A stretch of DNA of 64,000 nucleotides from Arabidopsis thaliana (lineage: Eukaryota > Streptophyta > Magnoliopsida > Brassicales > Brassicaceae): the NCBI RefSeq assembly GCF_000001735.4, contig NC_003071.7:5821151-5885150 (forward strand). The letters are read 5' to 3'. The position numbers and the translations under genes are program-made. The notes beneath the pieces were generated by a model. It worked only from the letters and a program-made list of their open reading frames with translations, had not been told where the DNA came from and did no database searches. This document shows positions 51,066 through 62,636 of the stretch, piece after piece (position 1 is the stretch's first letter; every line of letters starts with the position of its first letter).

Positions 51066-52119
51066 CTTCTCTATTACACTATTACTCTCATTCTTTACCA
51101 ATCAAAACCTAAGGTGATTTCTATTTGGGAATTCTTTAGCTCTCAAACCAGTTCTCACAGTCGTTTTAAGCAGAAGGAAAATACATAATTACCATCCTCC
51201 AATTCTTTTAAATTTAAGGCTCAATGGTGTAGCTTTGAATCCGCCGTAGATCACCACAACATCATTTGCACATTTTTGTTATTTTGTTAAGAAAAATGGT
51301 TGTTTACTTACCTAAAAGCGTAAATGTATTTTTGAAAACATAGTAGCCGTAAACGTTCATTTATTATAAAAAAAAGTTAAGGTAAACCAATACAAGGTGC
51401 AAGTAAAATTAATAACCCAATGAAAAATGACAAAATCTCAACATGGAGACTTGAAACTAGGATACATTCAATAACACTCTCATAGAGTTTTAACCACTAG
51501 ACTATAAAGAATGTTTGAAAATGTATCTCATTTTTCTTTGAATAATATGAATGGACGGGCCGGGCCTGCGTAAGCAAAATGTAACCACTAGACATTCAAT
51601 AAGCATAATGCTTTACTTGCCTTATGGACGGGCCGGGCCTGCGTAAAATACATTTGGGAAAGAATATTCTCAAAATCATATCTAGTGCATACGACAATCA
51701 TTTATATATAAATGGATATAAAACAATCCATAGATGATGACAACATACTGTATATGTATAATTCAATAGATCGTTACATCCACTTTGCAAAGTGCAAGCT
51801 TCGGTTGTATGACATGAGCCACTTGAGTTGAAATGCTCAAATTTTTATTCCTAATAATAAATTGCACAAATAAATAATAAATGATAGAATTCCGATGAAT
51901 CAATATCCGATGTATTATAATTTGATTTCTAAAGTTATTCTGAAGTTATTTTGTTCCTCAAAAATTGCGTTAGAAATTGTTCACGGGATGCGAACAAAGA
52001 AAAAATCATGAAGAGTGCATCCGCATATTAACCAAGTATATATTAAATAATTTTTGCTTATGCTGATAACATTAGTGATAATTTTTACTATGATTAACCA
52101 AGAATATCAAAAATTGACA
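51066..52119. other. AT-rich region with a 23-bp GC-rich direct repeat
   Basis: No gene. ATGGACGGGCCGGGCCTGCG then TAA occurs at 51551-51573 and 51624-51646. It stands out in AT-rich sequence and may be a footprint of a lost element or of a hAT terminus. Confidence 0.6.
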
Positions 52120-52128
52120 TTTTAATAA

Positions 52129-52489
52129 AAGCTCTTCTCAAAAATATCAAACTTAAGTTTTGTTTTTTTCAAAAATACCATCATTTGTTTAATGTTCCAA
52201 AAATATCATTTAAGTTTTGGTTTTTCAAAAATACCACAAAAAATAAAATTAAACTTTCAACTTTCAAAACTAAACCATAAACCTAAATACTAAACCTTAT
52301 CTCCTAAACACTATAACGTAAATCTAAAATAGTCAATTCTAACTTAAGAATTTTTTATTTTTTTTTATTTTTGTGGTTATGGTACTTTTGGAAAACCAAA
52401 ACTATTGGTGATATTTATAGAACATTAAACTGATAGTGATTTTTTTGGCAAAACAAAACTCGAAAATATTGTATTTTGAAGACTTTTTC
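52129..52489. mobile_element. MULE-type MITE, 361 bp
   Basis: A perfect 9-bp TSD TTTTAATAA (52120-52128 and 52490-52498). The ends are imperfect TIRs (AAGCTCTTCTCAAAAATAT and the inverse of ATATTGTATTTTGAAGAC). Repeated TTTTCAAAAATACCA occurs inside. No coding capacity. Confidence 0.75.
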
Positions 52490-52498
52490 TTTTAATAA

Positions 52499-53186
52499 CA
52501 GTTATATTTAAATTGGCATTACCAAAAAAAATGTTATTTTTTTGAATTGGGGACAAATGCTTTAATTGTTTTAAAACATTTGAAGATAGAGCATATATCC
52601 CCATTTGGGTTTTGTTTCACGGGTGTTTAGTGACGTACATACATATAAAATACTTATTTTTCAAGATATGAAAATATCGCACTCAAAAAATCTAATTGTA
52701 TTTCTTCATAAAATAATTTTAGAAATTAGAATTGTATTTCATCATAAAACTGATTTTCCCTTGTTAAAACCTACGTTGAAAATCAATTTTAGCATTTATA
52801 AAAGGAAAAAAAAATAATCTAAATCTAAATCTTATTAATTGATATGTTTCTGAATTTCAAAATATGTTTAGAAACCTAGAATTCTATGAAAGTTTTCTTG
52901 GTATATATACATTCATATTAACCTAAAGTCAGAATCGACCATGAAGCCAAGTGGGGCAACCATGACTCTAAACAAGTACAAATATTTTAGCGGCAGCTTT
53001 TATATTAAAATTCTTCTTAGCCCATATGAGTAGAAACTTTTGCTTTTAAGGTTACAATGACCAGTTTAAATCTCCGTCAGTGTTTTCCTGTTTTTTCTAG
53101 AGAAATTGGTAAAAGGAGATTTTTGTTTAAAAACGTCCATCTAATACATTTTCTAAAAGGATTTGGTGTACTATGTTTTATAAAAC
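52499..53186. other. AT-rich region, no gene seen
   Basis: No supported feature; short chance ORFs only. Confidence 0.6.
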
Positions 53187-53189
53187 TAA

Positions 53190-53424
53190 GAGCAACCCCA
53201 TCCATGGTTTCTAAACTTAAATCTCTTATTTTAGAGAGAGAAAATTTATTATAAAAAAATGTATGAGTTTCTTGATTAGTAAAAAAATCATCTCCAAAAT
53301 ATCTTATATTAGAAATTTTGGAAAACATTTCTTAACTATTCAAAAAACCTACAATTAAATAATATTATTTTTATTGTTTTATTGTTAAGAAACTTATATT
53401 TAGAAACTACTAATGGAATTGCTC
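53190..53424. mobile_element. Tourist-like (PIF/Harbinger) MITE, 235 bp
   Basis: Ends GAGCAACCCCATCC..GGTTTCTAA and TTAGAAACTACTAATGGAAT followed by TGCTC are inverted, with the 3-bp TSD TAA on both sides (53187-53189 and 53425-53427). AT-rich interior, no ORF. Confidence 0.82.
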
Positions 53425-53427
53425 TAA

Positions 53428-54280
53428 AGAACTCGATTATACCCTCCATTCCATAATTCTTGAAACATACCCAAAAACTTCTTATTATTAAAGAATCTTT
53501 CTTAAAAAAAAAACATAAATTAATTAACAAAACTAAGAAGAGGCGTTACCAACACTTACCACATTCTTACACCTTGTTTTGCATAGCCATAATAATAAAC
53601 CAAACAGATGTATTGCTCAACAAAGTACATTGCTCGTCACTTGGAGTCTCTCTTTTGGTTCACAAGAGCCCATAAGAACATAAGAGCACATATAATACAA
53701 TTCGGTTTTCAAAAATCATAGGACTTTTTTTTCCTCATCAATCAAGTGGTTCCCAGTCACAAAATACAACCTTGATGGCTTACTACCTTTTAAAGCATAT
53801 TCATCTACTCACTAAGAAAGCATGAAATCTAAGAGAAAACTCGTTTTAGTAAGGAAGAGAAAGAAAAGATGACACAAATTCGATCCCAGCCTAGGTTTTA
53901 AAAGGGAAAACCATTTTTAGCATTTATAATTACTTTTAAAAAAAATTAGAATACATATTCTAAATTCCGTATAACGTAATCAAAAAAACATATTTCTAAT
54001 TTGCAGATTTAGTTTCCTTATTTTTCTCTACTCGATTCCTGCTTTTATGGAATTCTAAATTTCAAAGAATGTAGTTTCTAATTTTAGTAGAACATATTTT
54101 AATTTAATTTTGCTGAACATATGATAAAGTGTAAAACATATATTCTACAAATCGTAGAACATAGAGTAATTTGTAGAATACATATTCTAAATTTCGTAGA
54201 AATAGAGTAAAATATAGAATTATGTAATCTAAATTTCGTAGAACATACCAAATTCAGAGTTCTGAAATATTCTAACCAGT
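53428..54280. other. AT-rich region with TAGAA-type short repeats
   Basis: No gene. From about 54050 to 54250 degenerate repeats of ATTCTAAATTTCGTAGAACA occur. Confidence 0.55.
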
Positions 54281-55183
54281 TTAGATACTCTGATGTTGTA
54301 AGGTGTAAGAGTTAATTACTGTCACAAAACGGTTTTGAGATGGTGAAGAAGAATCTTTCCATATCTGTGAGCTTCTCTCGTTTTGGTTACGGTCAGGTTC
54401 TGTGGAAAGACACTCTATTGGCATAGCTTCTTCTTCTAACTCTCTATGGAATAAACGTAAACCTAGAGTTCCACCTCTTTGAAACAGTTTGAAAGTAAAG
54501 AAACTTCCAGCTCTAAATCCATTGGCATTACAGAAACTTCTCCATCCTCGTTTGATGTAAGTAGTTGGACATGAGTTCTTTCGTTTCAAGTCTACAGTCC
54601 ATGATCTGCCTTTTTCTTCGATCAGAATCATCTCTCCACACATTTTTTCTAGACCATTTGCCCTCACAAAGAAGAGACTTAAATCCAACTAGTATTAGTT
54701 AAACAGATTTTCTCTACTTACATATTCTCTTTTTTAATATAAGTTAGAGAGACGAAAGAACACAACTCACCGAGGTTGTTCTTATTGTCTAAAGACACAT
54801 ATTGTCACAACAACTAGGTCCCAACATTGTTACGTGGAAAGTCATGTCTCTCTCTTGTCTGAAAACAATGATGTCGCCGAGTCGAAGATCATGTGCGAGA
54901 GCAAAATCTTTCCAACCGTTGGTAAGTCTCTGGCCATCTATTTTCACCTTCTAGGTTTTCTTGGATGCATCTGACCTTAACATTGCCGTCTTCTGCTCAT
55001 TTCTTCCTTCTATATTCTCAAATCAGAAGGCTAAAGGAATTGTCTGAAGCACCATGCAAATACAAAACCAAAAGCATTATTCTCAATGATCTTCTCAGAG
55101 GGACATATACAGAGTAGAGAAAGATTTACCAAGTGGCTGTGAAAGCCAGGAAAAAGTGGCTTGAAGAAATGTTGATTCGCCAT
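54281..55183 (-). pseudogene. REM-type B3-domain transcription factor pseudogene
   Basis: Three phase-0 exons on the minus strand: 55183-55130 (MANQHFFKPLFPGFHSHL), 55043-54771 and 54688-54281, with GTAAAT/TTCAG and GTGAGT/TACTAG borders. Exon 2 is a B3 domain ([50 protein letters not shown]). It has three in-frame stops: TGA at 55025-55023, TAG at 54953-54951 (where the family has Trp) and TAG at 54791-54789. Exon 3 holds a second B3 domain without stops (FFVRANGLEKMCGEMILIEE, WTVDLKRKNSCPTTYIKRGW, FCNANGFRAGSFFTFKLF). REM proteins are plant DNA-binding factors, often reproductive. A chromovirus lies just upstream of the start, and loss of function may be linked to that. Confidence 0.9.
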
Positions 55184-55449
55184 TATCAAAGCTCCAGAAT
55201 CTCTCAGCCTTTACACTGCAATCTCAAGGAGGAAAGAGTATAATAAAGTAATAAACACAACGTTCACTTCACATGTTTTTTTTTGTTTTTTTTTGTTTTT
55301 TTTGTTTTAACTAAAGACTGTTCGGTTTCCACTGGGTGACTGAACAATCAACATATATGAACTCGAGAGCTTTAGAAAAAGTAAAACCAGATTACTTTTT
55401 TATATAAAAACAAAACCATCAAACTTTTTGATAGTGTTATTATGCACTT
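55184..55449. other. Spacer between B3 pseudogene and chromovirus
   Basis: AT-rich, with three TTTTTTTTTTG-type runs. No LTR copy is seen here, although the 3' LTR of the neighbouring element would be expected. Confidence 0.6.
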
Positions 55450-55463
55450 TACATGCTTTCATA

Positions 55464-58400
55464 TTAACAATCTCGGACCAAGTCCCATCCGGCGATCCTA
55501 TCGAAGATCGCGTACGCTACAAGTCTCCCCCCTTGAATGAGATTCGTCGCCGAATCCGACCCAAGTTTCTTTTTACCCATCTCTTTGAACCACTCCGGGG
55601 AACCTGCCTTCATCTTGTTTTCAGTTTCCCAAGTATCTTCTTCTCTATCTCCGCAATTCCACTCAACCCTTACCATTTTCACGATTTTCTTCTGAGTCCC
55701 TTTCTCTAATCTATCCACAATTCGAATAGGTTTTGCTTTCATCATCAAGTTTCCTTCTAATTTGGCAGGAACATCTTCCATAGGGTCATCTCATTCGCTT
55801 AGGCACTTCTTAAGTTGCGATACGTGAAAAACCTTATGAAACGCCACTAACTTTGGTGGTAGATCGGGCTTGTAGGACGCTGCCCCAATCCGTTCGAGCA
55901 CCTTGTATGGCCCCACGTATCTCGGACTAAGCTTTTTCCTCTTGGAAAAGCGTCTGTTCCTTTGTAAGTCACTGCCTTTAGATACACTAGATCTCCTACT
56001 TCGAATTCTAACTCTTTTCGACGTTTATCCGCATAACTTTTCTAACGGTCCTGAGCTTTCTTTAACTTGACCTTAAGAAACTTCATCTTTTCATTCATCT
56101 CGTCCACAATCCCTAGACCGAATAGCATTCGTTCGCCCACGGGCGTCCAACATAAAGGCGTCCGGCGTGCCCTTCCATACAATGTCTCGTAAGGCGACAT
56201 ACCAATACTTCTTTGGTAACTGTTATTGTATGCGAACTCTATCAACGTCAAATGCTTTTCCCAGTTTCCACCCCAATCTAAAACACATGCACTTAGCATA
56301 TCTTCTAGAGTCCGAATGGTTCGTTTGGATTGCCCATCGGTTTGAGGATGGTACGCCGTGCTCATATTCACTCTTGTTCCTAAGGTTTTTTGGAAAGCCC
56401 TCCAAAAATTTGAAGTGAATCGAGTATCCCGGTCAGAGACTATACTCGCGGGTACCCCATGTAGCCGAACAATTTCTTTAATGTACCTTTCTGCAATACG
56501 TTCGGCTCTATCGGTTTCTCGATCGCCAGAAAGTGTGCCGACTTGGTCAACATATCGACCACTACCCATACCGCATCATGCTTTAATGGACTTGTTCGCA
56601 ATCCCATTACGAAGTCCATCGTCACGTGATCCCATTTCCATTCCGGCATTGGTAAGGTTTGAACTAGTCCCCTAGGAGCTTTGCTTTCCGCCTTGACTAG
56701 TTGGCATGTTGAGCATCGGGCAACCCAGCTTGCCACATCCATCTTCATTCCCACCCAATGATAGTGTCTTTTCAGATCATGATACATCTTTTGTAATCCC
56801 GGGTGAATGGAGAATTTAGATTGATGTGCTTCTCTAAGTATTTCCTCCCTTAGCCCCTTATAGGCCGGAACACACACTCGCACGTTCACCACAATGGTTC
56901 CATTGTTTGAAGTTTCATACTCCGTTTTATTATTCTCCGCCCATTTCATCAAATCCTTGTCCTGCCCTTGGGCCAATCGGATTCTACTAAGTAGGTCCGC
57001 TTGATCGGCCGCACCCAACTCTCTTGACAACACATTCAAATGCAATGTCCCCATCATGTTTACTAACGCTTCATGATTCTTCTCTGCTTCTACCTCACAT
57101 CGTCTCCGACTTAAGGTGTCCGCCACTTGATTCACCTTCCCGGGATGATAAGCGATATCCAAGTCATAATCCGCCACCAACTCCATCTACCTTTTCTGCC
57201 GTAGACTTAACTCAGGCTGGGTGAATATGTACTTAAAGCTCTTGTGATCGGTGAAGATTTGGACCTTGGCACCATAGAGGTAAGATCGTCAAATCTTCAA
57301 GGCGAACACTACGGCAGCCATTTCCAAATCATGCGTAGGATAATTGCCCTCGTGCTTCCGCAATTGCCGTGAGGTATAAGCAATCACACTACATTTTTGC
57401 ATAAGGACACATCTTAATCCCGTTATTGATGCGTCTGTGTACACCATGTATGGCTCATCCGCTTCCGGCAAGGTTAGCACCGGAGCACTTGTTAACATCA
57501 ACTTCAAGTCGGCGAAGCTCTTTTTGCACTCATCCGACCATTGGAACTTAGTGTCCTTGCTGGTAAGTCTAGTCATGGGTTGAGCCATGCTCGCAAATCC
57601 TTTCACACATCTCTGATAGTACCCGGCCAAACCCAGAAAACTCCTAATCTCGGTCGCACTCTTTGGCCAAGGCTAGTCCTTTATAGACTTAATTTTCTCA
57701 GGATCCACGGAGACTCCCTTATCCGACACAATGTGCCCGAGAAACCTAACTCGCCTTTGCCAAAAGGAACATTTGCTTAGTTTTGTAAACAGCTTATGTC
57801 CTCTTAGTCTCTCCAAAACCGCCCTTATATGATTTTGATGGGTTCCTTCATCCTTCGAATAAACGAGTATGTCATCAATAAAGATGATCACAAACTCCTC
57901 TAGGAATTCTCGGAAAACACCATTCATCATCTTCATGAAGGCTGTTCGTGCATTCGTCAGCCCGAACGGCATCACCACAAACTCATAGTGGCCATAACGT
58001 GTCGAGAAGGCCGTTTTTCGAACATCCCTCGGATCTATTGGGATTTGATGGTATCCCGAGGCTAAGTCGATTTTAGAAAACCATTTCGCCCCTTTTAATT
58101 GATCCAATAACTCATATATCCGGGGTAGAGGATACTTGTTTTTCAAAGTAACTGTATTCAATCCCCGATAATCTATGCATAGTCTAAAACTACCATCTTT
58201 CTTCTTTACGAACAAGACCGGTGCAACCCATGGTAAACTACTCGGCCTAATGAATCCTTTATCCAACAACTCCTCTAATTGTTTCTTTAGCTCCGCCATT
58301 TCTACAAGCGCCATCCGGTACAGAGCTTTAGAGATAGAAATCGTTCCGGGTTCGAGTTCTATAGTGAATGGGTCGGATCGGTCTGGTGGAATACCACTTA

Positions 58401-60384
58401 CGGCCTCAAACACATCCGCAAACTCGTTAGCGATCAAAATATCTTTCAACTCCGCATTCGCCCCCACTTCCTTGGTTGTGATCGTGGCTAAATATGCCTC
58501 ACACCCTTTCTCAAGCATCCTTTCAGCCTGGATTGCCGAGATTACTAAACTTCCCGAGGTTGTTCTTATTCCCGGAATTTCAACATACCCTCTTCCTTCT
58601 CGAATTGTATTCGTCCTCAGTGACAATCAATGTGAGCTTTGTACTTTTCCAACCAGTCCATCCCAAAAATAACATCGCATTTCTTCAATGGGACGATGAT
58701 TAGGTCCGCGGGCATATTGACACTGTTCACTACAACTGAGATGCCTCGAACCAGTCTAGACGGATACATTGCTTGTCCGCTGGCTGCTCTAACCATTCCA
58801 TATTCGGTGTTTGGTTCTTTTTCGAACCCACATGTTTCAACCATTTCCGGACTCACAAAACAATGTGTAGCCCCAGAATCAAATAGAGTATGCTTTTCTA
58901 CGTCACCTACTCTCAAGGTCCCTACACATTCCCTTAGAATGTTGAGTACCCTATCCCCATTATGCATGATGCAATCCAATGCACGAAAGAATTTATAAGT
59001 TGACTACGCTTACCAGTGCCCCCCCCTGAAGTTCCCAGCGTTTCTAGCTTCTTCCGATAGTTCATACACACGTGGTGCTACGGCCTGCCTCTTTGGAGGG
59101 AGCGGTAGTCCATTACCTCCGCGATTCCCACCTTGCCCAGGTTGTTTCTCGGCATCCAACTTTGGACACTCTCTCTTAAAGTGCCATGCTTGCCCACAAT
59201 GATAACAAGTCCTTGGTTCATTGCCAGAACCTTTGATTGCCCGTGATCCATCCTTGGGCAACTTTGAATCGCATGGTCCTTGCTTCCACACCGACCACAT
59301 GCACCTATGGCCTTCCAGCAAGTTCCGCTATGATTCTTTCTACAAGTCGGACATTCCTCGCGCTTAGAATCGGACTTGGTGTTATCCACCTTGTCCCACT
59401 TTCTTTTCTTGTTCGTGGACTTGTTTGATTGGTTTGAGCAATTCAGAATCTTTTCCTGATTCATGAGTTTCTCCTCCTCGATCCAGATTTCAATCATGGC
59501 CGCCCTTCCCACTTACTCGGATACCGAATTAAAGGTGCGAATCAAACAATTGTTCCGGATTTCCACCCTTAACCCTCAAATGAAACGGCGCACTTGGGAT
59601 TGCTCATCCTCGAGTTCTCTTCCCACAAACCTTCTAAGACAATTGAACTCTTTGTCATATTCACGCACCGTCCGATTACCTTATACAAAGTCCAAGTAGG
59701 CATCAAGTCTGTCCCATGCTTCTGGTGGAAAGAACTTCTTGTTGAATTCCTCCTCAAAGTCCGCAAAAGTTCGGATTTGATCACCTTTTTGTTTTTCCAC
59801 GGTTAGCCACCAATTATGCGCATCTCCTTCCAGGAAGTGGATCGCAATGTCTTTTCGGTAATCCTCCGACAAGGAGTGGAGATAAAGTTCCTGTTGAGTC
59901 GACTCCTCCATTCATCGGCGACAATCAGATCAGAACTGACCGTGAAATGCCTTGTATCCAACTTTGAGACATGCTCGAGTAAGTTCAAATAGTCTCCCCT
60001 CTTCCTCGAAGAGTGAGATGGTGGAATGACTTCCACAACTCCCGAATCATCATCCCTCGGATTCTCAATCGCTTGTGCCACAGGATCCGGCACAAGGGAT
60101 TTAGTCAATGTGGCCAATTGTGCCATAATCGCTTTCATCATGTCTTACTGCTCTTGGGCCGATGGTGTTGCATCCGGATTCTCCTTCCCATCTGATGCAT
60201 CGCTATTCTCCAGATCTTGAAGAACCGGGGAGTCTTCCCCAGCCACAGTTCCGGCCAGATTAGTTCCGTCCTTTGTTGTCTCGACCCTTGTTTCCTCAAT
60301 GACTTGCGTCTCATTGGAAACCAATTTCTCTTCTACAACACCCTTGTCTTTCTTACTCCTCCCAGAGTTTTCCCTCTTACCCAT
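55464..60384 (-). pseudogene. Chromovirus gag-pol, multiply disrupted
   Basis: It starts at ATG 60384 (MGKRENSGRSKKDKG). The gag core is FLEGDAHNWWLTVEKQKG..FEEEFNKKFFP (about 59860-59740), with CCHC knuckles CGRCGSKDHAIQSC and CYHCGQAWHFKREC. The protease motif is LFDSGATHCFV (about 58880). RT has [10 protein letters not shown] and [15 protein letters not shown] (about 58200-57850). RNase H has VYTDAS (about 57440). Integrase has HPGLQKMYHDLKRHYHW and CSTCQLVKA (zinc finger), then [12 protein letters not shown] and [11 protein letters not shown] (about 56800-56400). The chromodomain-like end is KPIRIVDRL..VRVEWNCGDREEDTWE (about 55740-55620). The RT-before-integrase order and chromodomain mark a chromovirus. 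Stops and frameshifts occur throughout (for example a TAA after QEQ at 60145, and breaks near 59680, 59010, 57670, 57190 and 56040). Confidence 0.9.
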
Positions 60385-60497
60385 ATGCGAAAACTCAAAA
60401 GTTAGCAACATAAACTTAAAAGTAATCGTTACGGTATAAGAAAACATCTACCGCGAGTCTTATCCCACCCCATACTAAAGATCCTAGAACCGTAATC

Positions 60498-60512
60498 GCT
60501 CTGATACCAACT
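60498..60512 (-). other. Primer-binding site of the chromovirus
   Basis: Plus-strand GCTCTGATACCAA (minus TTGGTATCAGAGC) with a 2-base spacer to the LTR. Confidence 0.8.
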
Positions 60513-61709
60513 TGTAGGGTACCTTTCCCAGATTCCAATCCGGCGAGGTTTCCCACGAACGGATCACTTAGTGATCCGATGCTAAATCCAATTTTAGGGT
60601 CCATTCCTTAACACATGTCGTTTCTATCATATTCTGAGATTCATTACTAGAGTCATATGCACAAAAGAGTAGAATAAACAAGAATCGATACAACTTATGA
60701 GTTTTGCCTATAAGCTATTACAAGTCATATAATCGATCCTAGCTACCCGAATTCCATCACCACTTATCTTCCCGGCCTGGAGTCTCGCGCCTAAGCCAAT
60801 TCCTTTCCACGATCTCCTTCTTTCCCTAAAAAGCCAACAAGGCACACAACATTGGTTCACTTAGCGCATACAATCAAACCATGCATTCTTGCTAAGTTTC
60901 GGTGATGACTCATTCGGAAAACAGATTGGGAGAAAGGAAGTAAGCGCATCAGTTCGGCTAGAATCGTCGGATCTATCACGATCCTCCGATTCCTTGCCGA
61001 GCTGCATTCCCTATAGCCCATCCGTTTAAACGGCCGAATCATGCCGAGTATGAACATGCTTATGCCCGATAATGCAAAACAGATTATAACCCGCCCAAAC
61101 AAGTCTATATCGACCTATTAACCGATCGCCCTATCAGAATTAATATTCCAATGGTTGACCATGGAATCCTCACCTTTCCCTCGCTAATCTCTCAGACCAA
61201 CGAGTTGCCTCTAAAAACAGGCGATCTCTTTTAAGTAGTTTTCTCTTCAAGACGCCCTAGAGAGTTTTGGTGAGTTTCCCCGTGTTTTTCTGTGTCCCAA
61301 ATCGCATCCAAGACCCTTCTATTTATAAGGATTCGGCGGTAACCGTTCTCACCCGAAAAGGCACCTTTTGGCCCATAACCGTTCTTGGGCGACTTTTGGC
61401 GAAGAAGAGGGGAAACAGTTCGACCGCAAAACCGCCCAACCGCCCAACCGTCCAACCGCACAACCGTCCAACCGCCTGGCCAACCGTCGGCCCAATCGCC
61501 TCACTCCTTTCCTAGCTTGGTCGAGCTGGCAGAGCTAACTGACACTCCCTCGAGCTGGCTGAGCTTCCCCTCAAGCTGGCCGAGCTAACCTTGAGCTGGC
61601 CGAACTTCCCCTCGAGCTGGCCGAGCAAACCTTGAGCTGGCCAAGCTTCCCCTCGAGCTGGCCGAGCTTATATTGAGCTGTAGTACAGCCCTATCGAGGA
61701 TCCCGGACA
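60513..61709 (-). repeat. 5' LTR of the chromovirus (about 1.2 kb)
   Basis: Minus-sense it begins TGTCCGGGATCC and ends GGTACCCTACA. A TATA box TATAAATAG (minus) lies at about 61318-61326. The outer boundary is inferred from the TG start, as there is no second LTR for comparison. Confidence 0.65.
61425..61690 (-). repeat. GC-rich tandem repeats in the chromovirus LTR
   Basis: Two arrays. One has 8-10 bp units like AACCGCCC/AACCGTCC (61425-61490). The other has units of about 40 bp built on CGAGCTGGCCGAGCTTCCCC and TTGAGCTGGCC (61525-61685). Confidence 0.85.
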
Positions 61710-62204
61710 CTACTTGGTTCTTTAAAGTATGTTTATTATTTCGAGTGTAAACATAACTAATATTGGTGGGTAAATTATTATAATTTTGGATTCATTGTTA
61801 TTATTTCGAGTGTTTCAGATTCGGATATCCATTCGATTTTTGGATATTTTAGATATTCAATTGGTATAATATAGTTTGGTACAAAATTTAAGGATATACT
61901 CGTGTATTTTGAAATTTTTGTTCGATTTAGTTAGATTTTTTCTAGTTATGTTTGATTTTGGTTATAACTATCTAGTCATAAAAATAACAAAAAAATATAT
62001 GTAAAAAAATTGAAAGCTAATTTCAAAATTGCAGATTCTAAAAAGAAAAAAGGAAATTTGTTCGTAATAATGCTTTCTCTATTACAACTAACTAAATTAT
62101 GTCGGATCTCAAATCCTAATCATCAAGAATATACACTAGTTACAAATAAAATGAAAACAACTTCGTACACTAAATCCTAATAGATTAAGGACGAGGAGTA
62201 ACTT
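61710..62204. other. AT-rich region, no gene seen
   Basis: Short repeat TTATTATTTCGAGTGT occurs at about 61731 and 61798; nothing else is supported. Confidence 0.55.
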
Positions 62205-62350
62205 CTCTATATATATATACACATAGTTTAACTTATTCTACTAGAGAAAAAAAAAACAGAAGAGAGAGTTCATAAACAATGACGTTCGAAGAAGAGGTGT
62301 CTAAAGAAGATATTGAGTGTGTGGAAACATTACTGATCGATCAATCTTGA
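62205..62350 (+). other. Possible 5' end of a host gene cut by a retroelement
   Basis: A TATA box CTATATATATATACAC (62206-62221) precedes a purine-rich leader and ATG 62280, which opens MTFEEEVSKEDIECVETLLI. The frame stops at 62348, where LTR-like sequence seems to begin. I do not recognise the protein start. It may be chance. Confidence 0.35.
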
Positions 62351-62636
62351 GCTGGCGGACGATTTTCTTCGACGGATGAGTGTTGGGTCGATCGATCTCC
62401 ACCTGGGATCGATCGATCCAGTGTTGCTAACCCCGGTTTCTCGATTCCTGCTATCGTTTCTGGTCCAAATGAGCCCGATAAGTCCCGAAAACATCTGTGT
62501 CCCGCTTAAACACCTAAAACCTACAAATGACTCAAGACACAACAGAAAAGACGCAAAAGACGGACTACGACACGACAAACGACTCAAAACACGGACTAAA
62601 TCAGGACTCGAAACCGTCAAAAACGCTATACATCAA
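62350..62636 (-). repeat. LTR fragment of an Athila-like element
   Basis: It lies directly after a polypurine tract (minus GTCGGGGGGAG, 62647-62637). It has paired ATCGATCGATC motifs typical of such LTRs. No second copy is in the window, so the extent is a guess. Confidence 0.4.

Larger units (their letters stand above)
55450..61709 (-). mobile_element. Decayed chromovirus (Ty3/gypsy), 3' LTR missing
   Basis: On the minus strand: LTR (61709-60513), PBS (TTGGTATCAGAGC, 60510-60498), gag, protease, RT, RNase H, integrase and chromodomain, ending about 55464. No matching LTR follows on the left, so the element is truncated at its 3' end. Confidence 0.85.

Noticed and set aside
50958..51188. 76-codon ORF with repeated HLKHYIYRF-like peptide
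   Set aside because: It arises from the tandem duplication at a Helitron end; not coding.
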